DNA of 45,972 bases from Deltaproteobacteria bacterium (GTDB lineage Bacteria; Desulfobacterota; DSM-4660; Desulfatiglandales; HGW-15): positions 1 through 45,972 of the forward strand of contig JAFDIC010000003.1 of NCBI GenBank assembly GCA_019308525.1, written 5' to 3'. The translations under genes and the position numbers were made by a program. Under the pieces are notes generated by a model. That model was not told the DNA's origin, did not search any database, and saw nothing but the letters and a program-made list of their open reading frames with translations. Positions 25,178 to 33,836 of this stretch are shown here, piece by piece. Positions within the stretch are counted from its first letter, which is position 1. The number at the start of each line of letters is the position of its first letter.

Positions 25178-26818
25178 CTAATCGATCGGCTTGAGTGACA
25201 GGACGTTAATCAACGAGCCGAGGGGATTCAGCACCGTCCCGTAGAACACGGGCTCAAGTTTCCACCCGGTGTACCTGTCTTTTCGGTATGCGCAGGAACT
25301 ATACCTGTGTGAGAGACTAATGACGACCAGTTCATCTGCGAAGAGTTCCTGGGCCTTCTTGATCATCTCAATACGCCTGGCCTCATTCATTTCCCTTCTG
25401 GACTTCTTCAGCAGGGACTGGATTTCTTCATTCTCCCATCCGAAGGCCGGTGCATTATCCCAGGGATTCGGCGGCTCAGGTGCGTACTCTCGTGCGAAGT
25501 GGTCGGGATCCGGGTCCATTTCAGAGCCATGTACCAGCATCTCCCAGTCATGGGGTCGCTTGCCGCTGAAGATTATTCCTGCATACAGGGTCTGCGGGTC
25601 TGACACCATGACGTTGAGCTTGACCCCTATTTTTTCCAGATTGCTCTTTATGATCTCGGCCGAGCGGATATAGACGGGATTGGTGTAACATCTTATGGAA
25701 AACTCGAGCTTCTTTCCCTCCTTGGTGACCCTTATCCCGTCTTTCCCCCTTTTCCATCCCAGCTCATCCAGAATGGCATTCGCCTTGGCCAACCTTTCCT
25801 GTTCCGTCATATTAAGTCCTGCCCAAGTCACTTTCGGGTTGGCCCACTTGGTCACCATCGGGGCCACGTATCCCATAAGGGGAAGCTCGGCAAATCCTGC
25901 TGCCGCGCTTTCAACGATTTTTCTCCTGTCAACTGCATAGTCTATGGCCTTGCGGAACCGCTTGTTCTTGAACACGTCCACGCGATAGTTGAGTGCGATA
26001 TACTGAATGTGGGAAGACCTGCCCACGATTACTTCCACGTTCTTGTCCTTCTTCAGCACGGGGATAAGCTTCTCGCTCCCGGTCAGGCTGGGAATGATGC
26101 CCAGTTCCCCCTTCTTGAGGGCAACCACCATGGCTTGTGGATTTGAGTAGATCCTTATGAGCACTTCGTCGATATTAACGGGTCCATTCCAATACTTGTT
26201 GTTCTTCACCATATGCAAAAACATTCGGGGCTTGAACTCCTTGTAAACGAAAGGGCCGGTGCTCACTGGATGAGGATTCTGATACTGGGTGACATTGCCG
26301 ACCTTTGACCAAATATGCTTTGGCATGATCGGGGTAGCACTGATGGCGGACACGAAAGCGGCCATGGGATCCCGCAAGACAAACTTTACCGTGTACCTAT
26401 CAGCCACCTCCACTGATTTGACAATAGCCTTAGTCCTTGAACCTATGGCGACATTGGTCTCATAGGCGGTATCAAAGGTAAACTTAACGTCATCAGCCGT
26501 GAACGGCTCCCCGTCGCTCCAGGTAACGTTTTCCCGCAAGTTGAACGTCCAGGTCTTTGAATCGGCGTCGTATGTCCAGCTCCTGGCAAGCCATGGTCTG
26601 AACGTACCGTCCAACAACGGAATAGCCAGTGGTTCATACATAAGGCATGTAAAGATATAGTCACCATGGTTTCTCAAGAGAAATGGGTTCATGCCTGCCT
26701 GTGGGGCCTCGATCCATCCTATCTTGAGGATGTTTTTCTTGCCCGCGGCAAAGGTCGTCGACACGGACATGACTAGCAGCAACATTACGATCATCATAAA
26801 TGCCAAGACTCTCCTCAT
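25178..26818 (-). CDS. ABC transporter substrate-binding protein, SBP_bac_5 family (first gene)
   Basis: A 546-residue binding protein with signal peptide (MRRVLAFMMIVMLLLVMSV, cleavage near TFAAG) and the family-5 blocks LARSWTYDADSKTWTFNL, WSDGEPFTADDVKFTFD and PVSTGPFVYKEF. It heads the six-gene importer operon (two binding proteins, two permeases, two ATPases). The two binding proteins keep the same architecture but differ at many positions, so one permease core may take up two related solutes. The leader contains ACGATCGT (26872-26879), but without the flanks or promoter seen at the other operators. Confidence 0.93.
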   Translation of the reverse strand: MRRVLAFMMIVMLLLVMSVSTTFAAGKKNILKIGWIEAPQAGMNPFLLRNHGDYIFTCLMYEPLAIPLLDGTFRPWLARSWTYDADSKTWTFNLRENVTWSDGEPFTADDVKFTFDTAYETNVAIGSRTKAIVKSVEVADRYTVKFVLRDPMAAFVSAISATPIMPKHIWSKVGNVTQYQNPHPVSTGPFVYKEFKPRMFLHMVKNNKYWNGPVNIDEVLIRIYSNPQAMVVALKKGELGIIPSLTGSEKLIPVLKKDKNVEVIVGRSSHIQYIALNYRVDVFKNKRFRKAIDYAVDRRKIVESAAAGFAELPLMGYVAPMVTKWANPKVTWAGLNMTEQERLAKANAILDELGWKRGKDGIRVTKEGKKLEFSIRCYTNPVYIRSAEIIKSNLEKIGVKLNVMVSDPQTLYAGIIFSGKRPHDWEMLVHGSEMDPDPDHFAREYAPEPPNPWDNAPAFGWENEEIQSLLKKSRREMNEARRIEMIKKAQELFADELVVISLSHRYSSCAYRKDRYTGWKLEPVFYGTVLNPLGSLINVLSLKPID

Positions 26819-27099
26819 GCCTTCCCTCCTCTTTTTTGCCCAAAGGTTTCAGTTGGATGGTGACCTGTGAGACGATCGTAGAAATGCCATGTGGATCTAA
26901 AGAGCCAGACCATGGTGATACCGTAGATCAACATCGACGGGTCCCCTTTTTCTTTAATGCCTCCCTCGTGGCCCGGGCTTCCGGCCGCCTTCGTGAGGCA
27001 CCCGGCGGCACGCAGGGCCATTGATCAAAGAGTGTATATCTGGGCAAGGTAATTGTTGTATTACGATCCAGCAGGACATCGGGGGTAGAGGCCATGGGA

Positions 27100-28218
27100 C
27101 TATTCAGGCTTCTCCCAGTTCTCCATAACCCTCCTTAGCTTCTCAATGAAAAAATCGTTGTCTTCTTCAAAGCCAACCGTGACACGCATACCGTCAGGCA
27201 CGCCAAAGGCCTTTAGTGGCCTAATGACAACCCCTTCTCTCAGCAATCTTTCGTTGACCTCGTTTATATCCTTTCCGGGGAAGAAGAGGATGAAATTTGC
27301 ATGGGACGGAACAGGGTTCATTCCAAGATCGCGAAGCTTGTTGAAGAGCACCTCTTTGTTCCTGTTGTTCACTTCTGCTGAACGCATCTTAAAGTCATCG
27401 TTTTGCAGTGACGCCAATGCGGCCTGCTGGCCCACCCTGGTCACATTGAACGGCGCCCTTAGCCTGCTGAGGTAACTGATTGCTTCTCCATTGGCGATCC
27501 CGTACCCTATTCTCAATCCAGCCAGCCCGTATATCTTTGAAAACGTCCTCAAAACAATGACATTCTTCCTGTTAAGGGCCAGGTCTATGCCGTCCACATG
27601 AGTCTCGGACTCCAGGACGTATTCCTGGTATGCATTGTCGAGCACAACGATCTTATCATTGGGAACGCTGTTGATAAAGTCCAGTAGTTTTTCCTTGGAG
27701 AGCATTGTGCCGGTGGGGTTGTTAGGGTTTGCAATGAAAAGGATCTTGACGTCAGAAGCCAGTCCCTCGTACATGCGATCCAGATCATAACCGTAACCTT
27801 CATCCATGTCCACCTCAATGACCGCCTGCCTCCCCCCGCATTCCACGGCCGCTGCCTTGAACATGGGAAAAGTGCTCTTTGCCGTCAGCACCTTTTCCCC
27901 GGGTCGCAGGAAAACCCTTACGATCATCTTTATCAATTCCACGGACCCTGAACCCATGAGTACGTTTTCCATCCCTACGCCCAGGCACTCGGCAATTCTC
28001 TTTCTTAGAAAATAGCTGTCCGTGTCAGGGTAGAGTCTCAGGGAGGGGATTTCCTTTTCTATTGCCTCTGCCACATGCGGGGGCACCGGGAACGGATTTT
28101 CATTTGAGGCGAGTTTTACCACCTTCTTGAGTCCGAATTCCCTTTGAACCTCTTCGAGGGGTTTCCCAGGCTGGTAAGGCATGAGTTCCAGTATGTTCGC
28201 GTTGACCATGGATTCCAT
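27100..28218 (-). CDS. HisC-like class I/II aminotransferase
   Basis: A 372-residue PLP enzyme matching histidinol-phosphate aminotransferase: KLASNENPFPVPPHV near the N terminus, YPDTDSYFLRKRIA, NPNNPTGT (165-171), and the PLP-lysine motif RTFSKIYGLAGLRIGYG with Lys228. ATG 28218 has AGGAAAGG upstream; Met4 is an alternative. No other histidine genes are nearby, and the promoter carries the same operator as the AOR, rdhA, TRAP and CoA-transferase genes (28363-28412), so a catabolic or aromatic/amino-acid transamination role is as likely as histidine synthesis. Members of this subfamily often accept aromatic amino acids. Confidence 0.88.
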   Translation of the reverse strand: MESMVNANILELMPYQPGKPLEEVQREFGLKKVVKLASNENPFPVPPHVAEAIEKEIPSLRLYPDTDSYFLRKRIAECLGVGMENVLMGSGSVELIKMIVRVFLRPGEKVLTAKSTFPMFKAAAVECGGRQAVIEVDMDEGYGYDLDRMYEGLASDVKILFIANPNNPTGTMLSKEKLLDFINSVPNDKIVVLDNAYQEYVLESETHVDGIDLALNRKNVIVLRTFSKIYGLAGLRIGYGIANGEAISYLSRLRAPFNVTRVGQQAALASLQNDDFKMRSAEVNNRNKEVLFNKLRDLGMNPVPSHANFILFFPGKDINEVNERLLREGVVIRPLKAFGVPDGMRVTVGFEEDNDFFIEKLRRVMENWEKPE

Positions 28219-28362
28219 TCGATTACCTTTCCTATTGGTTTACAGGGGGCCCTGCTCTGGTGCCGGGAGTTGCGTTCCCCATCTCAAGCCCTGCAAAATT
28301 TACCCTGTTTTCAATAAATTGGCCTTGCCATATCGCGACGCGGCTGAAATCGCAGCATTTAA

Positions 28363-28412
28363 AATGATCGATCGTTCGACAATTTAATAGTCGGGGTTCA
28401 GACCAATGTCAA
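28363..28412 (-). promoter_or_regulatory. Promoter with TetR-type operator, HisC-like gene
   Basis: On the minus strand TTGACA (28412-28407), 17 bases, then TATTAA (28389-28384), a near-consensus promoter. The operator AACGATCGATCATT (28376-28363) follows 7 bases later; it is an overlapping variant of AACGATCGTT and AACGATCATT. It lies 145 bp before the gene start. Confidence 0.7.
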
Positions 28413-28432
28413 TGGAAAATCTATGACAAAAT

Positions 28433-28879
28433 TTGGTTTTGGATCTCACAGATCCGAAGGTTACATGCCTCTTGCCAAAACGCCGGATGCCTGTAGAGTT
28501 TGCAAAATACCCTGGTCTGGGCAGGAGAATTTTAGAACAGAGCCCAATTTCTCCATTGAAATTGGTTCGATTCTTTCGTATCTTATATCCCCTGCTGCCA
28601 AGAGGTGCCTTCATTTCGGATCTCTTGCAGTCTCCTGCCGAACTTCGGCTCTCCCTTGTAGACCTCAACTTGGCTGCCAGGGATCATACCTTCACTTCTC
28701 TGGTGACAGAGGGGAAAAATGCGGTTGCCGAAGACGGTGCCGAGGTTATTTGCCTGGGCTGCGCGGGGCTGGCGGGCATGGACAAAGCCATGGAAAAAGA
28801 AATAGGTGTCCCGGTCTTGGACGGAGTGGTCTGCGCCGTCAAGATGTGCGAGGCTGCTTTCCAGTACGGGCTGATGTAG
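28433..28879 (+). pseudogene. Asp/Glu/hydantoin racemase remnant
   Basis: The last 70 or so residues of this frame (about 28660-28879) match the C-terminal half of hydantoin racemases: AVAEDGAEVICLGCAGLAG with the catalytic-type cysteine in LGCAG, then GVPVLDGVVCAVKMCEAA. The N-terminal half of a normal 230-250 residue protein, with its own cysteine, is missing; the upstream residues look unrelated, and the AOR-type promoter for the opposite gene lies just beyond. I read it as a 5'-truncated relic. A short functional protein is unlikely. Confidence 0.6.
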
Positions 28880-29058
28880 AACGCCGGGCCGCGACCAAGG
28901 TTCAAAACAATTCCAGAGTTAATGATGCGGGCAACCGGCACCACTTAGTCCATTTGGCACATGAGGACGTAACCACGTGCTTTTCATTCAAGCTGATCAA
29001 TGTATGTCTATGCCGTCCGCCAGGGAAATCAACCTTCAGGTCAGCGGGGGAAAACATC

Positions 29059-29796
29059 ATGGAATATGAAGGCTTGCTGGGGCTGATCAAGCAAAGAAGG
29101 AGTATCAGGAGATATGAACGGGAGCCCGTGCCCCTGGAGGACGTCATGAAGGTCCTGGAGGCCGCACGATGGGCTCCTTCCGGAGATAACAGCCAGCCCT
29201 GGGAATTCGTTGTTGTCAGAGATGGTGATATGTTGAATAAGGTCATGGATGTGCTGGTCGAGGCGGGCAGAGAATGTCGGGAGGCCTGCCCCCGCTTTTC
29301 CTTTGTTAGGCCGGAAAGGCTCTCGGATGCATCAACTCTGATCATTGTCTGTGCAGACGCACGGTTCAAGGGCGCCTATCCCGGGTGTGACGAAGGGCAC
29401 GAATTGGCGGAAATGTATGAGGAGAACAGCGAGAGGATCCTCATCGAGAGCGTCACCCATGCTGTTGCCTTCATGAGTCTGGCCGCGGCTTCCCTGGGTC
29501 TGGGGACCGTATGCCTCACCAGTCCTGGCGAGCGGGTTACAGCCCAAAGATTGAGGGCTATTTTAGACATACCCGAAGCCCTTCAGCCCATTTGCTGTCT
29601 TCCCCTGGGTTTTCCCGGCAAGAAAAAGCACTCGGGGATCTCCCCCACGAAACGAGTCCCCAGGCCCCTCGAAACAATGGTACACATGAACAGATTCGAC
29701 AAGCGCAAATGGAGGACTGGAGAAGATTTGGCCAAGCACACAAGAATAGGTAGAAAGGCATGGGCCCACTTCTACAGGACAGGCCAAATGCCTTGA
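29059..29796 (+). CDS. Nitroreductase family protein
   Basis: A 245-residue FMN-type protein. It begins LIKQRRSIRRYEREPV and contains ARWAPSGDNSQPWEFVVVRD, the classical nitroreductase FMN-binding start, and LAAASLGLGTVCL later. The frame continues open upstream for 212 codons, but that part overlaps the racemase remnant in another frame and has no family signal, so the ATG at 29059 is used; a weak GCGGGGG precedes it. Family members reduce nitro groups, quinones, enoates or dehalogenate iodotyrosine. The C-terminal 45 residues after PLGFPGKKKH are an extra basic tail. Substrate unknown. Confidence 0.85.
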   Translation: MEYEGLLGLIKQRRSIRRYEREPVPLEDVMKVLEAARWAPSGDNSQPWEFVVVRDGDMLNKVMDVLVEAGRECREACPRFSFVRPERLSDASTLIIVCADARFKGAYPGCDEGHELAEMYEENSERILIESVTHAVAFMSLAAASLGLGTVCLTSPGERVTAQRLRAILDIPEALQPICCLPLGFPGKKKHSGISPTKRVPRPLETMVHMNRFDKRKWRTGEDLAKHTRIGRKAWAHFYRTGQMP

Positions 29797-29860
29797 TTCC
29801 GGGTTGGAGCCCCCGGAACAGGAAGATCAAAAATCCTGGCTTAGAGGTTCTTGCCTTTGG

Positions 29861-29959
29861 GGGTCATATCAAGAGGCAGCACACCAGGCAGCCGCTCCGA
29901 TGGTCCTCAAGAGATACAAAGAACTGGCAGCAGAAGCCTCAAGGCAGGCATCTAACTGA
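29861..29959 (+). pseudogene. 3' fragment of a dctP gene
   Basis: The frame ending at TGA 29957-29959 encodes QAAAPMVLKRYKELAAEAS and little more. This matches the extreme C terminus of the DctP proteins at 32566 (APAVLNRFKEMAAA) and 35431 (APKVLKRYKELAS). The 18 bases at 29911-29928 are identical to those at 40815-40832 in the other dctP fragment. No upstream homologous part remains. Confidence 0.65.
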
Positions 29960-30075
29960 TATACCCTGGATGCGTTTCTCCGGGGCAAGGGGGGAGAGAT
30001 GTCCTCTCCCGTTCTGGAGATGGAACTGATTCTTCCCTTCCTCGGATTGCTTTCCGGAGTCGGAAAGGAAAGACA

Positions 30076-31458
30076 ATGGCCGGTGATTCCACCATAGATC
30101 GTTACATCGCCAGGTTCCCCAGGTCCCGTCAACTCTTTGAGAGGGCGAAAAAAGCCTTGCCAAGAGGCGTTTCCCATGACGGGTGGTTTCTCTCCCCTTT
30201 TCCCATCTACATCAAACGGGCAAAGGGCTCCCGCGAATGGGATATTGATGGTTTCGAGTACGTGGACTACATAGGGGGACATGGAGCCCTCCTCCTGGGA
30301 CACGCGCATCGATCGCTGGTCGAAGCCCTGGAGGAGCAAGCACGGCAGGGAACCCACTTCGGGGCTTCCCATGAGCTTCAAGTTCAGTGGGCCGAGCAGA
30401 TCAAAGTCCTGGTACCGAGTGCGGAAAAGGTGGAATTTACCAATTCCGGCACCGAGGCCAACATGCTTGCCTTGCGCCTGGCCAGGACCTTTACCGGAAG
30501 GAAAAAGATCCTCAAGTTTCGGGGACATTTCGGCGGGTTTGCCGATCATCTCATGGTCGGCACCAACCCGCCGTGGGAGATGCCCGGGTCTGCCGGTATC
30601 CTCCCCTGTGACATTGAAAATACCCTTGTCATTCCCGCAAATGATGAAAAGGTCCTTGAAAGGGCACTGGCCGGCAGGGACGTGGCCCTGCTCATGGTTG
30701 AGGCCGCTGGGGCCTTTTCAGGAGTCACCGGTATTGCCCCTTCCTTTTACAGGACAATCAGGGATTTGACCAGTCTTTACGGCACTCTGCTTCACTTTGA
30801 CGAGGTAGTGACCGGATTCCGGTATGCCCCGGGTGGTGTTCAAGGGGCAAAGGGAATAATGCCTGACATCACAAGTCTCGGGAAAGTATTGACAGGCGGC
30901 GTGCCCGGCGCCGGGGCCCTTGTCGGCAGGGCTGACATAATGGACCTCATGCAGTTCAAGGACAATGACATGGGCTGGAACCGCTTCAAACGGGTATCAC
31001 ATACGGGTACCTTCAACGGCAATCCCCTTTGCGCCTCAGCCGGAATCACGACCCTTGGAATCATCGCGGACGGAAGCCCCCAGAGGATGGCCAATGATAC
31101 CGCTCTGACGTTGCGCCATCGCATGCAGGAGATTATTGACGACATGGGTTTACCCGGATGCGCCTACGGGGATTTTTCGGTGTTTCATCTCTATTTCGGT
31201 GAGTGTGCCATGAGAGATCGCTGCGATAAACTCATTTGCCTGAACGAGGAAAAGGAGAGGTCACCTGCCGTGGGCCGTCTACTTGCGATGGCCATGGCGC
31301 TGCACGGTGTGCACATAGCTAACAGAGGTTACGACGGCTTCATTTCAGCGGCGCATGATGAGGAAGATGTGAGTGTAACGCTCAATGCCTTCAAGCTCAG
31401 TGTCTACACGCTGGTCAAAGAAGGGTTATTGGGCAAGCGCTCAGCAGGGGGGATATGA
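30076..31458 (+). CDS. Class III aminotransferase / glutamate-1-semialdehyde aminomutase-like
   Basis: A 460-residue PLP enzyme of the class III family. Visible marks are FTNSGTEANMLALRLAR (121-137), the PLP-binding Asp242 in LHFDEVVTGFR, and SLGKVLTGGVPG with the Schiff-base Lys270. It resembles glutamate-1-semialdehyde aminomutase-like and beta-amino acid aminotransferases more than classical omega-transaminases. Its stop overlaps the ATG of the nitrilase-family gene by 4 bases, so the two products work in the same pathway. With the racemase remnant nearby, a route for beta-amino or carbamoyl-amino acids is plausible but unproven. A haem role is unlikely without other hem genes. Confidence 0.88.
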   Translation: MAGDSTIDRYIARFPRSRQLFERAKKALPRGVSHDGWFLSPFPIYIKRAKGSREWDIDGFEYVDYIGGHGALLLGHAHRSLVEALEEQARQGTHFGASHELQVQWAEQIKVLVPSAEKVEFTNSGTEANMLALRLARTFTGRKKILKFRGHFGGFADHLMVGTNPPWEMPGSAGILPCDIENTLVIPANDEKVLERALAGRDVALLMVEAAGAFSGVTGIAPSFYRTIRDLTSLYGTLLHFDEVVTGFRYAPGGVQGAKGIMPDITSLGKVLTGGVPGAGALVGRADIMDLMQFKDNDMGWNRFKRVSHTGTFNGNPLCASAGITTLGIIADGSPQRMANDTALTLRHRMQEIIDDMGLPGCAYGDFSVFHLYFGECAMRDRCDKLICLNEEKERSPAVGRLLAMAMALHGVHIANRGYDGFISAAHDEEDVSVTLNAFKLSVYTLVKEGLLGKRSAGGI

Positions 31459-32399
31459 TGGCGGATGAAATGAGCAAGGAGCGAATGGTGAAAGTATCCC
31501 TTGTCCAGCAAGGACCTTCTTCCGAAAACAAGGCGAAAAACATAGAAGGCTTACTCAAGATCATCGAAGGTCTTGCCGAAAAAGAGAAGCCTGACTTTGT
31601 TTTACTGGGCGAATTGGCGACGATTCCCTATGTTGGGGCCGTGTTGGATAAAAAATACTTTGACTGGGCTGAGCCAATACCGGGCCCGACCACCGAAATT
31701 CTTGGCAAAATGGCTGCAAAATTCGAGATGCATTTGATCATTGGCATTTTCGAAAAAGCACCTGTTGAAGGAGTCTATTACAACAGCCTCGTAATACTCG
31801 GGCCGGATGGTGAGATTGTCAAGGGTGTCTTTCCGGACGGGACCAGTACTCTGCGCTATTCAAAGAGTCATATCCCCTATTCCGTTCGCGACCCCGGCAG
31901 GTATAACGAGACTTTCTATTTCACGCCAGGGGCCGGGTGGCCAATCTTTCATACCCACAAAGGAAAAGTAGGGTTGACCATTTGCTATGACCGCCATTTT
32001 CCCGAGCCTTTCAGGATCTTGGCGCTTCAGGGAGCAGAGATCATTTTTAATCCTTCTGTTGCCATGGCTGCCACCGCCATCAAGGATGGGGCGAGCATGG
32101 CAGATATCTATCTCACGGAGCTCAGGGCCCATGCCGTGGCGAATTCCGTTTGGGTGTGTGCGGTGAACAAGGCAGGCACCGAGGTTCTGCAAGGACAGGA
32201 GACCGTGTGTTACGGAAACAGCGCTGTTATTGACCCTACGGGAAAGATCAGGGCCCTTGGGCCTGGCGATACACCTTCCATCATAACCTGTACGATCAAT
32301 CTGCAAGACGTCGCTGCCACAAGGCATTTTTTCCGCTATATTCGGGCAAGAAGGCCTCATCTTTACAGGGTCATCACACGCGAGGACCACTGTGTTTGA
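31455..32399 (+). CDS. Carbon-nitrogen hydrolase (nitrilase superfamily)
   Basis: A 314-residue hydrolase with the full Glu-Lys-Cys triad of the nitrilase superfamily: Glu53 in LLGELATIP, Lys137 in YSKSHIP, and Cys177 in GLTICYDRHFPEPFR. The motif around the cysteine fits the amidase/beta-ureidopropionase/N-carbamoyl-amino-acid amidohydrolase branches rather than true nitrilases. Its ATG lies in an ATGA overlap with the aminotransferase stop. It probably releases an amino acid, which the partner aminotransferase then deaminates. Cytoplasmic; substrate unproven. Confidence 0.9.
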   Translation: MMADEMSKERMVKVSLVQQGPSSENKAKNIEGLLKIIEGLAEKEKPDFVLLGELATIPYVGAVLDKKYFDWAEPIPGPTTEILGKMAAKFEMHLIIGIFEKAPVEGVYYNSLVILGPDGEIVKGVFPDGTSTLRYSKSHIPYSVRDPGRYNETFYFTPGAGWPIFHTHKGKVGLTICYDRHFPEPFRILALQGAEIIFNPSVAMAATAIKDGASMADIYLTELRAHAVANSVWVCAVNKAGTEVLQGQETVCYGNSAVIDPTGKIRALGPGDTPSIITCTINLQDVAATRHFFRYIRARRPHLYRVITREDHCV

Positions 32400-32414
32400 A
32401 CAGGGAAGTTTTTC

Positions 32415-32467
32415 TTGACAAAACCATCATACTTTGAATAATCCTACGGAGAGCGCAAACGATCATT
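32415..32467 (+). promoter_or_regulatory. Promoter with TetR-type operator, first Arg-less dctP
   Basis: TTGACA (32415-32420), 16 bases, AATAAT (32437-32442), then the operator AAACGATCATT (32457-32467), 98 bp before the GTG start of dctP. The operator is the exact reverse complement of the one in front of rdhA (40469-40479). It lies 14 bases after the -10, further than at the other sites. Confidence 0.68.
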
Positions 32468-32565
32468 CATTAAACATCGAAGAAAGGAGGTGTCATCAAC
32501 AACTTTCCTAGAATTGAAAGCAACCTAAATGTCAACCTTTCAAGAACTGAAGAAAGGAGCATACA

Positions 32566-33609
32566 GTGAGAAACAAAATCGTCTCCGTCTTCCTGGCCGT
32601 AATGTTCCTGTCCCTTGTGCTGACAGGATTCTCTTTTGCCCAATCCAAGTCTAAGCCCATAGAGTTAAGATTCAACTATTCCATGCCGGCAAAAATGCCG
32701 CCTGCAAATGGCTGGGAGTGGTTCGGCCGAGAACTGGAAAGAAGGACCCGCGGCAGAGTCAAGGTCACCTACTTCCCCCACGGTGCCCTTTTCAAGATCA
32801 GACAGGCCGTTGAGAATATCATTGCCGGAACCGCAGATATAACAAATATCAGCGTAAGGACCTTTGCTTCCCGTTATCCTTTGCTCTCGGTTACCCTTCT
32901 GCCCACTATCATGTGGCCCAACACGGTCGAGGGCACTGTTGCTGGTGGAAGGGCCATCATGAAGCTTATCGAAGAGTTCCCCGAGGTTCAGAGGGAACTT
33001 AGGGACTTCAAGGTTCTCTGGGTCACCCAGTTAGAGGCCTATCATCTCATCTCAAAAAAGCCTGTTTACAGGCCCAGCGACCTCAAGGGCATGAAAATCG
33101 GGGCAGGAGGAATCCAGGGTAAGTTCGTCACACAGCAAGGTGGCAGCGGTGTAGCCCTCGTCCCCCCCAAGTCATACATGTCCCTGAAGACAGGAGTAGT
33201 GGACGGAATGATCATGTCCTGGAATGCCATGGGCATATACAAGCTATGGGAGGTGGCAGGCTATGTAAGTGAAGTCACCATGGGTCGCGTACCACTCCCC
33301 ATTGTGATGAACAAGGAGTCCTGGAACTCCTTGCCCCCTGACATACAAAAGCTCGTCTTGCAGATCGGGGACGAATCATTCCCCATGAGCGTTAAAGGCA
33401 TGTATCAAGGTGGTGTCAAAGGCAAGAAACTTTGTATTCAAAACGGCGTGAAAGTCTTCACCCCCACCGGGGAGCAAGAGGCGGTTTGGAAAGAGGCCTT
33501 CAAGCCCTTGGAAGCCCAGTGGCTCGCCGCGAGGGAAAAACAGGGTATCAAAGCAGCTCCCGCGGTGTTGAACCGGTTCAAGGAAATGGCGGCGGCCTCT
33601 TGGAAATAG
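32566..33609 (+). CDS. TRAP transporter substrate-binding protein (DctP family), Arg-less paralogue
   Basis: A 347-residue binding protein with a GTG start after AAAGGAG and a signal peptide (hydrophobic residues 5-22, cleavage near SFAQ). DctP features: SDLKGMKIGAGG, SLKTGVVDG and SLPPDIQKL. Gly179 stands where the family normally has the ligand-carboxylate arginine (SDLKGMKIR). It is visibly about two-thirds identical to the DctP at 35431. No permease genes follow directly; a stem-loop and then a broken CoA ligase gene come next, so it may share the dctQM at 36685-38519. Confidence 0.92.
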   Translation: MRNKIVSVFLAVMFLSLVLTGFSFAQSKSKPIELRFNYSMPAKMPPANGWEWFGRELERRTRGRVKVTYFPHGALFKIRQAVENIIAGTADITNISVRTFASRYPLLSVTLLPTIMWPNTVEGTVAGGRAIMKLIEEFPEVQRELRDFKVLWVTQLEAYHLISKKPVYRPSDLKGMKIGAGGIQGKFVTQQGGSGVALVPPKSYMSLKTGVVDGMIMSWNAMGIYKLWEVAGYVSEVTMGRVPLPIVMNKESWNSLPPDIQKLVLQIGDESFPMSVKGMYQGGVKGKKLCIQNGVKVFTPTGEQEAVWKEAFKPLEAQWLAAREKQGIKAAPAVLNRFKEMAAASWK

Positions 33610-33647
33610 TAGATCCTCACGCCTCCGGCAAGGTAAGGACCCTTAAC

Positions 33648-33700
33648 CCCGGGCCCCACCCTTCCCCTAATGCCCTGGTTTGGTTTGGGCGGGGTCCGGG
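33648..33700 (+). terminator. GC-rich stem-loop after dctP
   Basis: CCCGGGCCCCACCC (33648-33661) pairs with GGGCGGGGTCCGGG (33687-33700): 12 Watson-Crick pairs, one G-U and one A-C mismatch, with a 25-base loop. It starts 38 bases after the dctP stop. There is no T-run, so it is either a weak terminator or a 3' stabiliser giving excess binding protein over downstream products. Confidence 0.45.
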
Positions 33701-33836
33701 AAGGCCCGGAAAAAACGGAACACGGCACAAAAATTATTCCGGCTCAGGATATGCATCTATGTTATTGTCCGAAGGGCCTCAAACAGGTCCTTAATCAAGA
33801 GTAGCTCTTTACCTCCATGAAGACGAACATAGCCCA

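Noticed and set aside
26872..26879. ACGATCGT upstream of the first ABC binding protein as a seventh operator
   Set aside because: It lacks the AA/TT flanks of the other six and no TTGACA-type promoter stands in front; an 8-base match is expected about once by chance in 46 kb.
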